DNA of 64,000 nucleotides from Vitellaria paradoxa (Eukaryota; Streptophyta; Magnoliopsida; Ericales; Sapotaceae). The stretch is from assembly GCA_019916065.1 (NCBI GenBank), contig CM034233.1:24873936-24937935 (forward strand), given 5' to 3'. The notes beneath the pieces are model-generated. The model was not told the origin of the DNA, did not search any database, and saw nothing but the letters and a program-made list of their open reading frames with translations. The position numbers and the translations under genes are program-made. Below are positions 23,993 to 37,255 of this stretch, in pieces; position 1 is the stretch's first letter; each line of letters begins with the position of its first letter.

Positions 23993-26900
23993 ATGAAGAA
24001 CCAACACCAAAATCCAGTAGCCTCAACTACCAAGCTCTTTACTGGCCCCAAACACCTTGCCAATCTCCTCTCCTATTTCCTCATATTCGCCGTTGGACTG
24101 ACCTTGGGGATCATACTCAGCATCTTCCTCAAGAACTTGTCATTGAATCTGCAGTCACCCAGTTCTCTCTCTCAGCCTCCTCAACATCACGGACAACCTC
24201 CTCATCAAGACTAGCATCTTCCTTGGTTCCATTCAAAGAGTACCTCCATCCTTCAAATATCACCCATCACATGAACGACGATGAATTGCTCTGGAGAGCC
24301 TCGATGACTCCCAGAATTCCCGAGTTCCCGTTCGACCGGGTTCCGAAGATTGCTTTCATGTTCTTGACGAGAGGGCCGGTTTTATTAGCGCCGCTGTGGG
24401 AGAAGTTCTTCAAAGGGCATGAAGGTCTTTACTCAATTTACGTGCACGTGGATCCATCTTTCAACCAGACATTGGAGCCAGAGAATTCAGTTTCCATGGC
24501 CGGAGAATTCCCAGTAAGGTCGTTTCTAATTCCTAATATCTTCCTTCCATATATGTATGTGCGTGCTTGATCATATTTTAATCTGCTTAAATTAAATTAA
24601 ATTATCATTTGAATTATTATATTTATTTTTATTTATTTCTTTTGTTGGTTTTCTGCATAGAATTGAACTAGTGTTAGTTTTTGACCAAGGATATTTGTTT
24701 GACTTAATTTATTACTATATTATTATATATTAGTTTTCTCATTTTTTTGGGTGGAGGTGTTGTTCTTTTTAATTGGATGACCAAGATTAGAGTACATTTG
24801 GAGTAATAAAAAGTTAATATAAATTAATAAAAATTATAATTTTATAATTTATAAAGTATAAAAAATTAGAATTTTATTAAAATTTATAGGTATTTTTGAT
24901 AAAAATTTACAGCTAGATTAACTATTCGGGACATTTCTACATTTTCTCATTGGATTTTCTTTTTTGTTCTTCCAAAACAAACGAAGGATCGAAACCGCGT
25001 TGGAAAAGTATGATCTTAACTTTAGAACCTTTGGTCATTCCCAAAACTTATTGATCAAAATTTTCAAATCCCTTTGTGTCGCACAAGCCCATGGAGACAA
25101 AACTGAAATTTGAAGGTGTGAATATGCTTCCAACTGGGCACGGTACGCCGAGTCTTTCTAAGAAAATTTTTATTTTTATTTTATTTTTTTTTTCTGCCGA
25201 CTTTCCAAAGCCTTTATAGCACTCCCCAAACTTTACCATGACTGACGGAAAATCTCTAGTGTTATGCTTTGTCATTAGACATGCAATGATTGTAATTGTA
25301 ATATATGTCTATAGGTGTGTTTGAATGATAAAATAAGATAAAATAAAATAAATTGTGAGTTCGTAATTCATGTAATAAATAAAAAGTAATAATTAATTTT
25401 AAATTTTTAGATATTTCAAAATTTATAACAAATCAAACAGGCCTATGTATATAAAGGATTTATTACCGAGTTAGTTGATTGACATTAAAATTCTTTATAT
25501 ATATGTAGAATATTTTGGATGAAAAAGTCAGAAGAAAAATTAAAATATTTCAATGCTCAGTTCTACAAAGAATTATCTAGGTAGGCTTACGAGACAAACG
25601 GGAGACAAAATAAACTGTTGACGGGGTCCAGCAATGTTAATTCAAGAGGTTCCGAATTTTGTAAGTATTACTGGTTGTTTAAAAATATTCGCACCTTAAG
25701 GCAAGTAGATTTTTAATATTCCATAAGGACAATTTGGGGAAAGTATAAAACTTAAATAGATGTGTATATATATATATATATAACAAAGTTGAATTGTTAA
25801 AAAATCTTTAGTCTTCTTCAATTTTTTCGTACCAAAAATCTCCAAAGTTTTTTCAACTTTCTTTAATTTCGACAAACTTTATTCAATATTTTTTTACGCT
25901 CCTCTAAAAATACACTAAACACTCAACAATTTAAAATTTACTTACATTTTTTTTTTTTTTTCCAAAATTTCTCACTTTAAGCAGGCACTACGTCTGATAT
26001 GTAGATTGTAACAAGCAGCCATGCTGATTAAATTGACTTTTAATCACACTAGGTTTGTGTGGTAGCCATCTTAATTTTTGATTGATTTACTGAATTGCAT
26101 AGGTGACATTTGATCTTTAATTAAGATGCATCCATTTTTGAAGGAGACTCTACCAGTCAAATGCTTTGCTTGATACACATAGATAGTTTCGCAAGCAAAT
26201 TTTGTTTAAAACAAAGTTGACTTTTCTACCAAAAAGTTATTTGTTTGATATTTAAAGTGTTAAACTTTTTACTTATTTAGTAAATATTAGTATTTTTAAT
26301 AAATTTTGTTAAATTGAATAAAAATTAAGCTTTTCTAGATAGCTAAAAAATTAAAATTTAACATATATTAGACTCCACATTCAGTGTGCCTTTTCGTTTT
26401 TGAGCCGGTCAGTCAAAATAATATGGCAATTACTTATATTTAATTAAATTAATTTAACAGAAAAATTACATACATTAGACTCACAGATTATGCATCATCT
26501 ACTGCTGAACTGCTCATTCAAATTAAATATAGGGAAGTGACGTTTTATTAGATTTAATTTTTCTTTTAAATCTAATAAAATTAAACAAAAAAAGTAGATT
26601 GCCTACAATGGTGTAACATTATATAGATGATGACACATTCAAGACACGCTTTGATTCCACTCTACTAACCTCGATAATCTCCTCAAAACAACACACATGT
26701 TTCTTTCGATGAAATGGATTATTAGTAAATTTAACTTCTGATATTATGTTGTGATTTTCAACTTATTTTACTCTTAAAATTAATCATGAGATTTATCTCA
26801 TATTTATACACTGATTGTCAATTCTTTCTACAATCGATGTAAACACTCCAACAGTTTTCCCTGCGTAGCCTCGGGGTCAAGAAGAACACACGTTACCTAC

Positions 26901-29574
26901 CATGCCCTTTCTGGGGTTACTTTGGTCAAATGTTTTCAATGGAGTGAAATTAATGTAAAAGGTGGTGAGGTCTCATGGGACTCACAGTGGTCTTGTCTTG
27001 TATGATCACAATATATATATATATATATATATGTGTAGAGTGTCGATGTCAACTGTTCACCACAGCAATTCCAAAACGATAACATTAAATTGGGTGGGCT
27101 GATAAATTAATAAATACTCCCGCTGTTAACATTTGGTCATTGCAATCAAGTGGTTTCCTCAAAAATGCAACGTGTCAAAACATATAACACAGAGATGCAA
27201 TAAATAAACCCAGTTTGTAAATTCTAGTTTTTATTTTGTTTTTGTTTGTTTCAGTATGAGCAGGCAGCTTTAATTACGGGTTGTCCGTGCATGCATGCTG
27301 GAGAATAATTTAATGGTTTTCCGTTTCCGTTTGCTTAAAAAAGAAAGGATGGCTTAGGTTTTGTGTTGTTCTTTACCCATCACACACACACACACATATA
27401 TAATATATATAATCTTAAAGTGATGCAATGGTTGGTATAAAGTTCACTTAGCATGATGATTTACATAAATTAATAAGAATATCCTGAGATTGGTTTAACT
27501 TTTATTCTTCTTTAATTTTCGGCATATTTGTCTTTATTTCTGTTTATATCAGTAGGTGAGGTGAGGCCAATCATAGCCAGGCTCTACTTGTCTTGTTATA
27601 TTTCTTCTCGCTTTCACTTCTTTCTCTTTCCATCATATTCTTAAATTTCTTTCCAATACGTGTGAATTTGTGCATGCTTCTTCTAATTAATTATTGGTAC
27701 GTGGCTCTCTTTGTCAGTGACATGTATTTCCTAGAAGGAAAAGAACTGCACGCACATTGATCATTGTCAATATGCATACGCAAACTAAAAATTGAAATTA
27801 CAACGAATTAGTAAGCTTGAAAAGGCAACTATTTTCTTCTTTGAAATATAGAGAAAAAAAATTATTATTAGAATAGCAACATGTAAAGAAAAGTAACTTA
27901 GAGAGAAGGGTAAAATTGTAATATTAGAAAGAATTGTCCAAAAAAAAGAAGTTTTAAAAGTATATATTTGATAATTTGTGCACCTATAATTTTAAATAAA
28001 AATATCTACGAAAATGAACTTTTATTTTTTTAAAATGTCATTAATTACTTCGTAATTGTGATATCATTTTTATGGAGGGGTAGAACAACATTTTTGAATA
28101 TAATTAATTTTATGGGTAAATTAGACGCGGATTCTTAACATTTTGGTGATTACATTAACCACTTCTTAATATTTAAAAAATTATCCTTATCTCTTTATTT
28201 TAAAATGTTATTAACATTGACTTCCTTCCATTCAATAAATATTGTTAAAATTTAACAAAAATATTAAAGTAACTAAATTTTTTTAGTATTTTTCTATTTT
28301 ACCCCTCTCTTCTCCTCTCTCTTATCTTTGTTAGTTTTATTTACAAAAATTCTCAAATTATTTTTTATTTTTATTTGTTTTATAATTGTTTTTGAGAATT
28401 TTTACAAAAAAAAACTGACAATATGTGAAAGTAAGGAATAAAATAAGAAAACACAAAATTTTATCAATTTGACATTTTTGGTCAAGTTTTAACGATTTAT
28501 TTAATGAAAGAGAGTCAATATTAATAATATCCAAAACAGAGAGGTATATACAATTTTTAAAAGTCGAGAGATGATAATGTAATTATTTAAATATTAAAGA
28601 AAGTAAGTATAATTTACCTAATTTTATTGGTTAATTAAATAGTTCGTCTTAGGCTATGCTTAGGGAGAAAAAAATTATCTTTTTTATAACTGATTATTAG
28701 CTATTTACTTAAAAAAAATTAACTTTTTATGTTTGGAATGAAAAAATAGTTTTTTATTAGTTAACATTTTAATTTTTTTAATTTGATATTTTATCTTTTA
28801 ATATTAAAAAATTAAATGTAAAAGACAAATTTCATCAATTTAAAAAAAAAAATCAAAGCGTTAGTAACTGGTAACTTTATTTTCGCGAACGATCACTTAA
28901 TAGTTAATTAATTCTCTCATGCAAATGCAGAAAGTGGTGTGGGGAAACGTCAACATGATTGAAGCAGAGCGCCGGTTACTAGCCAACGCCCTTCTGGACT
29001 TCTCGAACCAGAGATTCGTCCTCCTCTCCGAAGCCTGCATCCCCCTCTTCAACTTCTCCACGATCTACTCTTACCTCATCAACTCCACCACCACCTTCGT
29101 GGAGTCCTACGATTTACCCGGCCCGGTCGGCCGAGGCCGGTTCAGCCCCCGAATGGCTCCTTCCATCACACTTCGACAATGGAGGAAAGGGTCCCAGTGG
29201 TTCGAGATGGATCGGAACCTAGCCCTCGAAGTTGTTTCGGACCGGAAATACTTCCCCATTTTCCAGAAACATTGCAAGGGCTCGTGCTACGCCGACGAGC
29301 ACTACTTGCCGACGTTTGTGTCCATGCAGTTTCGGGAGAGGAATTCGAACCGGACCTTGACTTGGGTCGATTGGTCCAGGGAGGTCCCCACCCGGCTAAG
29401 TTCATAAGAAAAGATGTGACCCGGGAGCTTCTGGAGAGGCTCAGAAGTCAAAGGAAGTGCAAGTACAATGGGAAGAGCACTAATGTTTGCTTTTTGTTTG
29501 CGAGGAAGTTTGACCCCAATGCTTTGGATAGGCTGATGAGGTTTGCACCAAAGATTATGCATTTCAACTCATAG
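23993..29574 (+). CDS. GT14 / Core-2/I-branching (DUF266) glycosyltransferase, copy 2, with three frame breaks
   Basis: This encodes a probable Golgi type II membrane glycosyltransferase. Exon 1 (23993 to about 24518) gives a short cytosolic N-terminus, a membrane anchor (LLSYFLIFAVGLTLGIILSI, residues about 24-43) and a proline-rich stem. The branch-enzyme domain then begins with DDELLWRASMTPRIPEFP, PKIAFMFLTRGPVLLAPLWE and FFKGHEGLYSIYVH. Exon 2 (28931-29574) continues with WGNVNMIEAERRLLANALL, NQRFVLLSEACIPLFNF, YDLPGPVGRGRFSPRM, CYADEHYLPTF and LTWVDWSR. It then finishes in a second frame: GPHPAKFIRKDVTRELLERL, VCFLFARKF, APKIMHFNS, stop. Three single-base losses break the frame: somewhere in 24150-24222, at the T run 24491-24493, and at the G run 29379-29381. 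Every conserved block is otherwise present. It may therefore be a working gene with sequence errors, or a very young pseudogene. The intron is 4.4 kb. The substrate is unknown; relatives act on cell-wall or arabinogalactan glycans. Confidence 0.88.
24519..28930 (+). other. 4.4-kb intron of GT14 copy 2
   Basis: The donor is either GTCGTT at 24519 (keeping the family's IPSK) or GTAAGG at 24514; the acceptor is AAATGCAG ending at 28930. It contains a small Tourist-like MITE at about 25314-25443 and AT microsatellites (25764-25782, 27010-27031). Otherwise it is featureless AT-rich DNA. Confidence 0.65.
25314..25443. mobile_element. Small Tourist-like MITE
   Basis: The ends GGTGTGTTTGAATGA and (reverse complement) GGCCTGTTTGATTTG are imperfect inverted repeats, 130 bp apart, with ATA and TAT on the flanks. 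The inner sequence (ATAAAATAAGATAAAAT..., TGAGTTCGTAATTCATG) recurs in the elements at 36895 and 41234. Confidence 0.55.
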
Positions 29575-30051
29575 GCTTAGAAATATACATATCTATATAT
29601 ATATATATATATATTATGTACGTGTCCATCATTGATTTGTCATAATAGGGTAAAAAAAGAATGCCCTAAAATTTTTTGTTAATTGTTTATTTTTTTTGGT
29701 GGATAATGACCAAGTACATAAAGAAAAGGCAAAAGCAAGCAGAAGAAGAAATGTAACCGAGTTCATTTTCATGCAACTGATTCATGTCAAATTCTCTAGG
29801 TTAGATGAGATGTTTTTCACATCGTGCGACATTGTTACTGGCCTCTTTGGTATCATTACATATTTTGTTTGCTTCGTATAATATATTCACACAAATTTTG
29901 GAATGAATGATCGTACACCGTTTGAGATGTTTGGGAAAGATTTTTTTGCATAAACTTTCGAGCGCAGCTAATTAATTAATACAAGAGAATATAATGAGAT
30001 AGAATGATCTTTTTTTTTTTATTTTTTTTTTAACTTTATTTGATACATTAA
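29575..30051. other. 3' flank of GT14 copy 2
   Basis: Contains an AT microsatellite (29596-29614) and the presumed 3' untranslated region. The 61-codon open frame at 29696-29881 has no recognisable homology. Confidence 0.4.
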
Positions 30052-30391
30052 GGGGGCGTTTGGACTCCAACAATCTCTAAAAATTTTCAAAAGTGAGTTT
30101 TGAAATTATTGTGTAATATTGTTGAATGTTTATATTTGATTTATATAAAATTGTAAAAAGTATATAAAGTGACACGTGTCAAAATTTTAATGGAGAATTT
30201 AAAAATTTTTGAAGTTTTGTATAATTTTTTGTACAAATGTCATATCACTTTTTTTTGAATTTAGGTAAAATCCGTTGGAACGCACCATTTTGATCCGTTC
30301 CAACGGCTTTTAAATTTTTTACAGTCTGAGAACCTGTCAACTTTTGAAATCTTTTGGGATTTTTTGAAGTTTTTTGGGCTCCAAACGCCCC
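30052..30391. mobile_element. Tourist-like (PIF/Harbinger) MITE with TAA duplication
   Basis: The left end GGGGGCGTTTGGACTCC and the reverse complement of the right end GGGGCGTTTGGAGCCC form the TIR. The element is flanked by TAA on both sides (30049-30051 and 30392-30394), the 3-bp duplication expected of PIF/Harbinger elements. It is 340 bp with no coding capacity. Confidence 0.8.
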
Positions 30392-30394
30392 TAA

Positions 30395-31537
30395 TTATTA
30401 AAATATACTTTATATTTACTTAAAATACTATATTATTAAGAGAATGAAATGTAATGACAATGCGAGAATATTATTTTATTCTATTTCATTTTCTTTGCAC
30501 CAAAATAGATCTAAATGAAAGTTGCACATTAATCTCCTTTAATTCATCAATCCGAAGCCATGTCAAGACGTGAAACTGATTGCTGTAATCTCACACTCAA
30601 CTTATTTATCAAAAAATTATTCTATATTATAGTTAGGTAATTTGGCAAGTTGGGCCAATTTTCTTATTTGCTTATTTGTAAAATGACAAATTTATCTTTT
30701 TTATTTTAATCTTTTTTTAAACCTCAAAGATAAAAATGTCAAACTAACAAAAAGTAAAAAGTTAACTAAAAAAATCACCTATTTTACTTTCCAACCAGTC
30801 TTATTATAAAATAACATCTACCATAATACGTGTGAAGTAAAGTCATTTTTATTTAAATTTTAGTACTGTGGAGGTCTAAATATGCAAAAATTATTTGAAA
30901 TAATTTCCTCTATCCATGGCCACAAAAATAAAATTAAAAAAAAAAAAAACTGGTGAAAGCAATGTATGATGTGATTCACTAAAACCAACCCCAAAAGTAA
31001 TAAATATTGATCAACATATAGCTAGGCAAGTGAAAGTTTCAATTTTTCATTCGTGGCGCCAATAAGATCTCCACTAACCAATGTGGTTTTTGTGCAACAC
31101 CTGTATTCATAATAAAGAAACAATTAACAAACTTTCTTGGTTGATTTCAATGCAACTTTTCGCAATGGTGCTCCCACAATGGAAATTAGAGAACAATCAC
31201 AATAACATGGTGTTATTTAAAAAAAATTCAATTAAAATTTTTAATTATTATGATGTATTAATAGTAAATTTGTAATGTAAGATATTTTCTTTTAAATATT
31301 TAGGTATTGGGATCAATTTGTGCACATCTCCATTAATCTTTGGAACTGTAATCATTTTAATAAGTTAAATAATTTAAAATGATAAGTTTACAATTCTCTT
31401 ACATAATTCTGATTAATATTTTTAATTATATTTTTGATAGTATACTAATATTGATCTTATTTTTAATGTCATTTCTTGTCTATAATTATAAAAAGGTTGA
31501 TAAAGTTTAATATGATTTTGAATGTTTATCAAATTTA
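30395..31537. other. Intergenic AT-rich DNA, nothing recognised
   Basis: No coding signal or defined repeat was recognised apart from short A/T runs. Confidence 0.4.
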
Positions 31538-32023
31538 GGGTGTATTTGGAGTGAGATAAATATGATTTGAGAAAATTTTTTGCATTTGGTGCACACATCT
31601 AAAAACGCATTTTTTGGAGATGAACAGTAGGACTCCCGTTCCGAGGGATTAAATTTCCATTTGAATGGATTCAAAATTTTATATCAGTCATGATCTCTTT
31701 GCAGACTAAACTGACTCGAAATAGTTTTTACAATCTATTTGTACGAAAGTTAATTGTGCAATCTACCAGAATGGTTTTTGTAATACGTTGAAACGATTTT
31801 TGCAACTCCAGAAAAATAGTCACAGTGGGTGTCATTCGGTAGATTGGGAGTCCGTGGTGAGAATGATAAAAATTTTTTTACTATTTGATTAACCGAATTC
31901 CTGTTATCGACTTTTTTTAGAAAATATTGAACTTTTTTTAGATTTCGAGAAGGTAAAAATATGTAAAAAATGTAATAGAGATTTTCAAAATTTTTCATCA
32001 AAGTTTGTACACCAAACACATTC
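31538..32023. mobile_element. Tourist-like MITE with TTA duplication
   Basis: The left end GGGTGTATTTGGAGTG and the reverse complement of the right end GAATGTGTTTGGTGTAC form a TIR, flanked by TTA at 31535-31537 and 32024-32026. It is 486 bp. An internal block (TTTTTGGAGATGAACAGTAG) also occurs near 14281-14305, marking another member of the family there. Confidence 0.75.
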
Positions 32024-35000
32024 TTAGTAAAACTCAGTCATAATAAAAACTAAAATTATAATATATTGCTGTCGATATATATATATATATATATAGAGTC
32101 TCATCATTACATCGAGAATAAGACTTAGGTGATACATTATTTTATGTGACTATGTCAGTGGGCAGTAAGATGTTGGCTGATTGTAGTATTTAATTCAATT
32201 GTTTCCCTTTCCAACCAAATGGAAGTATCATAAGTTCAATTAGCTCATTAGTTGACAGATATATATATACATGGTTTTGTCCTTTAAGGCTGTGAATTAA
32301 GAACAGTAATTATGCGGCCACATCCTAAAACAATTGGTTTGCTTTTAGGTGCGGTTTAAAATTTAGGGCTCTCAAGATTTAAATACTTTACGACTACTCA
32401 TAAGGATTTTTGAGAGATAATTCGAAAATACACTACATGAATTTATTTAATATTTTTATCAAATAACTTTTAGATATATTTATTAACTTCTAAAATATTT
32501 AAACATAAAGGAAAAAAAACACAAATATCTATATATATCCAACTAAAGATGACATTTTCCAAATTGCCATCCCTTAAAATCTCCTAAACATCCAACAAAT
32601 AAAGTAATGTCACGCAGCGAGGAATGGCAGACTGTCTATTTGAAACAAAGTAAACGATGGCATCTCACGTGTCATTGTACCCACCATGCCAATAAGCAAG
32701 AGCTATTAGTGAGATTGGTTTTTGCTGAGTGGTGCACACCAGCTGAGCGTTTAATAAACTGGTCGTGAACAATCTCGTTGCAAGCAAATGAATTAAGTAT
32801 TTAATAAATTATTCACGATTTCATTAAGAATAAATCAACTAAGCCTTCGATAAGTGGGTACCAAACACCAATCAAAACTCATTAATTTTTATCAATTTTT
32901 TATATTTTCTTCTAATTAAATTTTATCACATATTACTTTTATATCAAAATTTTATACTTTTAATGTACTTAATTTTTTACTAATCAAACACCCTCTAAGT
33001 TGCTTCCGAACAAATTCTTTAATTAAGAGCTCGTTTATATTCATTTGATAAATTAAATGAATAAGTTTAATTTGAACATATTTTTTAATCTCGATTAATA
33101 AATGAACAGAGTTCAAATAAAGGTAAGTTTAGCTCGATAAAGATCACGAACAAGTTTATTTGTTCGTGAACAAGCTCATTTATCATTCTTGAATTAACTT
33201 GTTTAACTGTTCATGAACAATTAAATTTATTAAAATACTTGTCGACAATTTGTCTATTACTTATAAATAGTCTTATTACATGTTAGTAAACAAGTTTGTG
33301 AAAAATTTTCTTCATATTAAAACATTAATAAAAAATAAACACTTGAAAAGATTTAATTATAGATGTGAATAAACTTGACAAAAGTTTGGGAGTAAGCTTG
33401 ATAAAAGTTCAAGAGTAAACTCGCTTGTTGTAACCGAGTTGAGTTTAAATCAATTTCAAGCTTGCTTATATATTGAAAAATGAATCGTGAAGTTTAAACA
33501 TAAAAATTTTAAATCAATAAAAGTTCAGTTGAAACTCACCAAAAAAAACTTAACAAATAAAGTTAAACACAATATTCCAAACTTGTTAAAAGATTGAGTC
33601 CACCAAAATTCTTAATAAACAAGTTTGAAGATTCTAATACTTGCTCGGCTCGATGGTTTGCAGTCATAGTTTTTTTTCATCATCAAAAATCTTTTAGACA
33701 AAAAAAAGGGGGAAGTGAAGAGTTTGGGTAATAAATTTAAATAAAAAATTATTAAAATATTTTTAAATTACAAAATTGCTATTGTCATGTTATTCTTTTA
33801 TATATATGTATATTTCTTCTATTTTATATTTCTTCTATTAGAAAAATATATTCCTACAAAGAGATTACCCATTGTATTAGTCTAGAGGTGAGACCTTTCT
33901 TGGGCCTTGGCCCCTTGGTAACTTTTCCCAAGCCACGTTGTAGAATAGGACCTATGCCCCGCCAAAGACGCCGAGCCCATAGTGGGAACCCAATTCTGAG
34001 AACCTCGACCGGGTTGAGCCCATGCTTGAAAATTCAGTCCCAATATTAACTGCACACTAGGCTTTAAGATTTTTCATTAATGCTGCTTTTGGTATGAAGT
34101 TAAAATTAACGGAATAAATATCAAAAAAGAGTAATTGTTTTGATCATAAATTAACTTTTAACCTTTAAAAATTAATATGTTTGGTATGAGATTCAAAGCA
34201 AATATAACGTATACAAAATGTTGTTCATTTTTTTAATTCAAGCACCGAAAATATCGAGTAATAATAAAATTTTTATTTTAAAATCTTAGAGAATTATTTA
34301 AGAAAACTAATTAACTCAATAATTGAAGACAATATTCAGTTATTATTTTGTAATCAAAATTTATCATTAATCATAAAGAATCAAAACTTCTTTTTTTTTT
34401 TGCAGTGTTCTAGATATTGTTTTTACATATTTCATCCTATAAATTCCCAAGTTTGTGAAAAAATTATTTTTTCCAATGTGTCATACTGTTCAGGGTTAAC
34501 ATCCAAAAATATTTTTGATATAGTTTTACAAAATTTATGTATTTACAATTATCACAGCCTTTTATTTTTGATAAAACATATTTCATCTTTTTCTTAGTTC
34601 TCATCTGAAAATATTATTCTACAAAAAATATCTTTCAATATATGACAAAAATTGAGAGTATTTTTGCTAAATCATTTTTTTTATCTTCATGGAGTAAATG
34701 GAAGTTTTTTTCCCATCACCTTCTTATAATCCTTTGCAAGCTTTTAACCAACTCAGGACATTTTTTTATGATATTACTGCAATATAATTTATGATTTTTT
34801 TCTTATCTCATGTATTTTTGTAATAAGTTATCACTATAGATAGAACTTATACCCATTTTTCTATAATACTTCCATAATATCTGGGATATACATTATTTAA
34901 GCTCTGATGTATCTCATTTACTACTACATAAATTTATATAGATTTCCTCTTTTAGAAGAAATATGTTCATGTTTTTCTTTTACACATATGTCTTCAAACT

Positions 35001-36349
35001 AGATTCATCTTTTTTTTTAATGAATATATTCAAAAGAAGTGTTTTTTTTTTTTTTTTCAAAAATTGGTTTACTTTCTGGATTATTATTTAGGTGATCAAT
35101 TTGATTTTTCAACTTTTCTCTTTTCTAGTGTTTTATCTAAGTTTAGAATTTTGTCTATTTTTTTTTTTTCTAGCTTTTCATGTAAGGAATGACTGCTCTT
35201 CAATTTCAGTTTTCAGAACCATTGTTGTTTGATTTTTCTTCTTTTGAATTGTGCCATTCACCTTATTTGTTATATAGTATTCTTTATTTGAATTTTTAGA
35301 ATTTGAATTTAAGGAAAAAACATATTCATGACTTTTTAATAAATTTTTGTATTGATTATAGAAAATTTGCCTTTGATCTAGCAATTTATCCTTTATTTTA
35401 CATCATTTTCATTTTTATATCAAGATTTCCAATATTTCAATATTAATTTATTAGCTTGAAAATCTTTAAAGTTTTTTCTTTAGTAGTCTATGTTGCTATT
35501 AAAATTTCATCAAATCTCTTTTTCTTCTATTGTATAAGATTGGGATTTTATCGTCTCCATTGTTTTGAAGAGTAAATGTTTTACTTGAATAGTCTTTGTT
35601 GACTATTTATTCTAGAAAATTTTTGTATTTACTAGTAGTTCTATACTGTTTATTTTATTTCTATTAAGAAATATAAAGTTTTAACCATCCTAAACTGCAT
35701 GATTTAAAAAAAAAAAAAAAAAAAGGAACTTGATGTTTAAATACTTATTTTTTATTTTCTCCTACACATATGAATTCTATATTACTATTAATAGTCATTA
35801 ATTTCAATTGTTTATTCTTAAAGGACATTACTCACGAGTTAAATTTGGTTTAAATAGTTTTAACATCCATAATAATTATACATTAAGGTTTTAATCTTTT
35901 ACACTTATGATTTCTTAGTTTGAAAACTTTTAATAGTTTTAAAGGTGTACATGTAAAAGAAATAAAATTATAAGATCGGTTCAGTTCTTACAAAACCAAA
36001 AAACAAAAAAAAGGCCAAAATATTTTTTTTTTTTATAGTTTCATAAATTACGAGAGAATATAAGTGTAATGTTTTCAATGTTAAAAGAAAGTCTATGCAT
36101 TTTAACTTAGAATATATTATGACCTATGTAAGATAATAATTACACACATTGTGACATTAATATCATATTTAAAAAATTTTTACAACTTTTAGGTTTATTT
36201 GCACTACCCGTCGAGAAATATTCGGTGGATGAAGATTTTTTTTCTTTAAATATTTTTTATTCAAGAAATGTAAATAATGTAAAAAGTATTAAAAATCAAA
36301 TTTTGATGGAAAAATGTAATCTAACATCAAAAATAAAAAAAAGTAATAT

Positions 36350-36383
<34 letters not shown>

Positions 36384-37255
36384 CTGTTTTATAAGCAAAA
36401 AAATCAGTTGTTGCCAAGCCAATTAAGTGTATAAAAATCAAATTAACTGAAAATCTTTTAAGAGCAACTTAAAGGGATAAACAACATTGTAGAATTCATT
36501 AAACTTTCAATTAAGACTTCACAATGGAAGTGACATTGCGACAACGTTAATTTTTAAAAAGTAAATTAAAAACGTTTATTAAAATATATATAATAATTAT
36601 AAATAAGTTTGTGTAAAATGATACAGTGATAATAGAATCTATCATTAGTCATTACTTTATCAAAAATTATCATATGAGTATCTGTTATGATTCAATATAT
36701 TTTAATCATATATGGACATTGAGTTTCTTTTTCAAATAATTGATAAAAAATAAAAATAATTTTTAAATTAAGAATTTGATCAAATAAATTAAATAATTTG
36801 ATCATAATTAAACCCGAACTCATAGATTCAAAAGCTAGGGTTGGATTGGTCTCCCTTATACGGCAGTTTGTGGGACTTTATTATGGGTGTTTAGAGTAAT
36901 AAAAAGAGACAAAGCGAGATAAATTATACATTCGTAATTCGTAAAATAAATAAAAAATAAATAATTTTAAAAAATTTTTAAAAATTTTCAGAACAAATTC
37001 AGGACCACGTTGAAAACTTGTTTGGACAATGTCTTTTACCATCCAGTGATGATGAAATGCTTGAAGAAGGAAGCCTCAATATTATATAAATCTTGTTCAA
37101 ACTCGTTAACACCGAATTAACAAACTGCTACCTACATCTCGGACTCTCTAATTGATTCAAAATTAAATGAAAAACTGCTAAATAAAACCCGAAGATTTAC
37201 AGCACTCCAACTGTTTGAGAAAAGGAAAGCCTCAATTTCAGTCCCCATTCGCTTG
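32024..37255. other. Intergenic DNA between GT14 copy 2 and the RLK
   Basis: Holds an AT microsatellite at 32074-32093. A block of repeated GAACAAGTTT/GTTCGTGAACAAGCTC words (about 33030-33660) is typical of plant hAT-like repeats. A GC-richer patch (33880-34060) is unassigned. An A-rich minus-strand stretch with coding-like but interrupted frames lies at 34400-35560. A long poly-A run lies at about 36357-36381. A MITE-like end lies at 36895 (GGGTGTTTAGAG). No gene was recognised. Confidence 0.4.

Noticed and set aside
29166..29562. Open frames on the minus strand opposite GT14 exon 2
   Set aside because: They are shadows of the GC-richer GT14 coding sequence, which has clear family motifs on the plus strand.
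34400..35560. Endogenous pararetrovirus
   Set aside because: Composition was suggestive, but no reverse transcriptase, protease or zinc-knuckle motif could be read, so it is reported only as an unidentified region.
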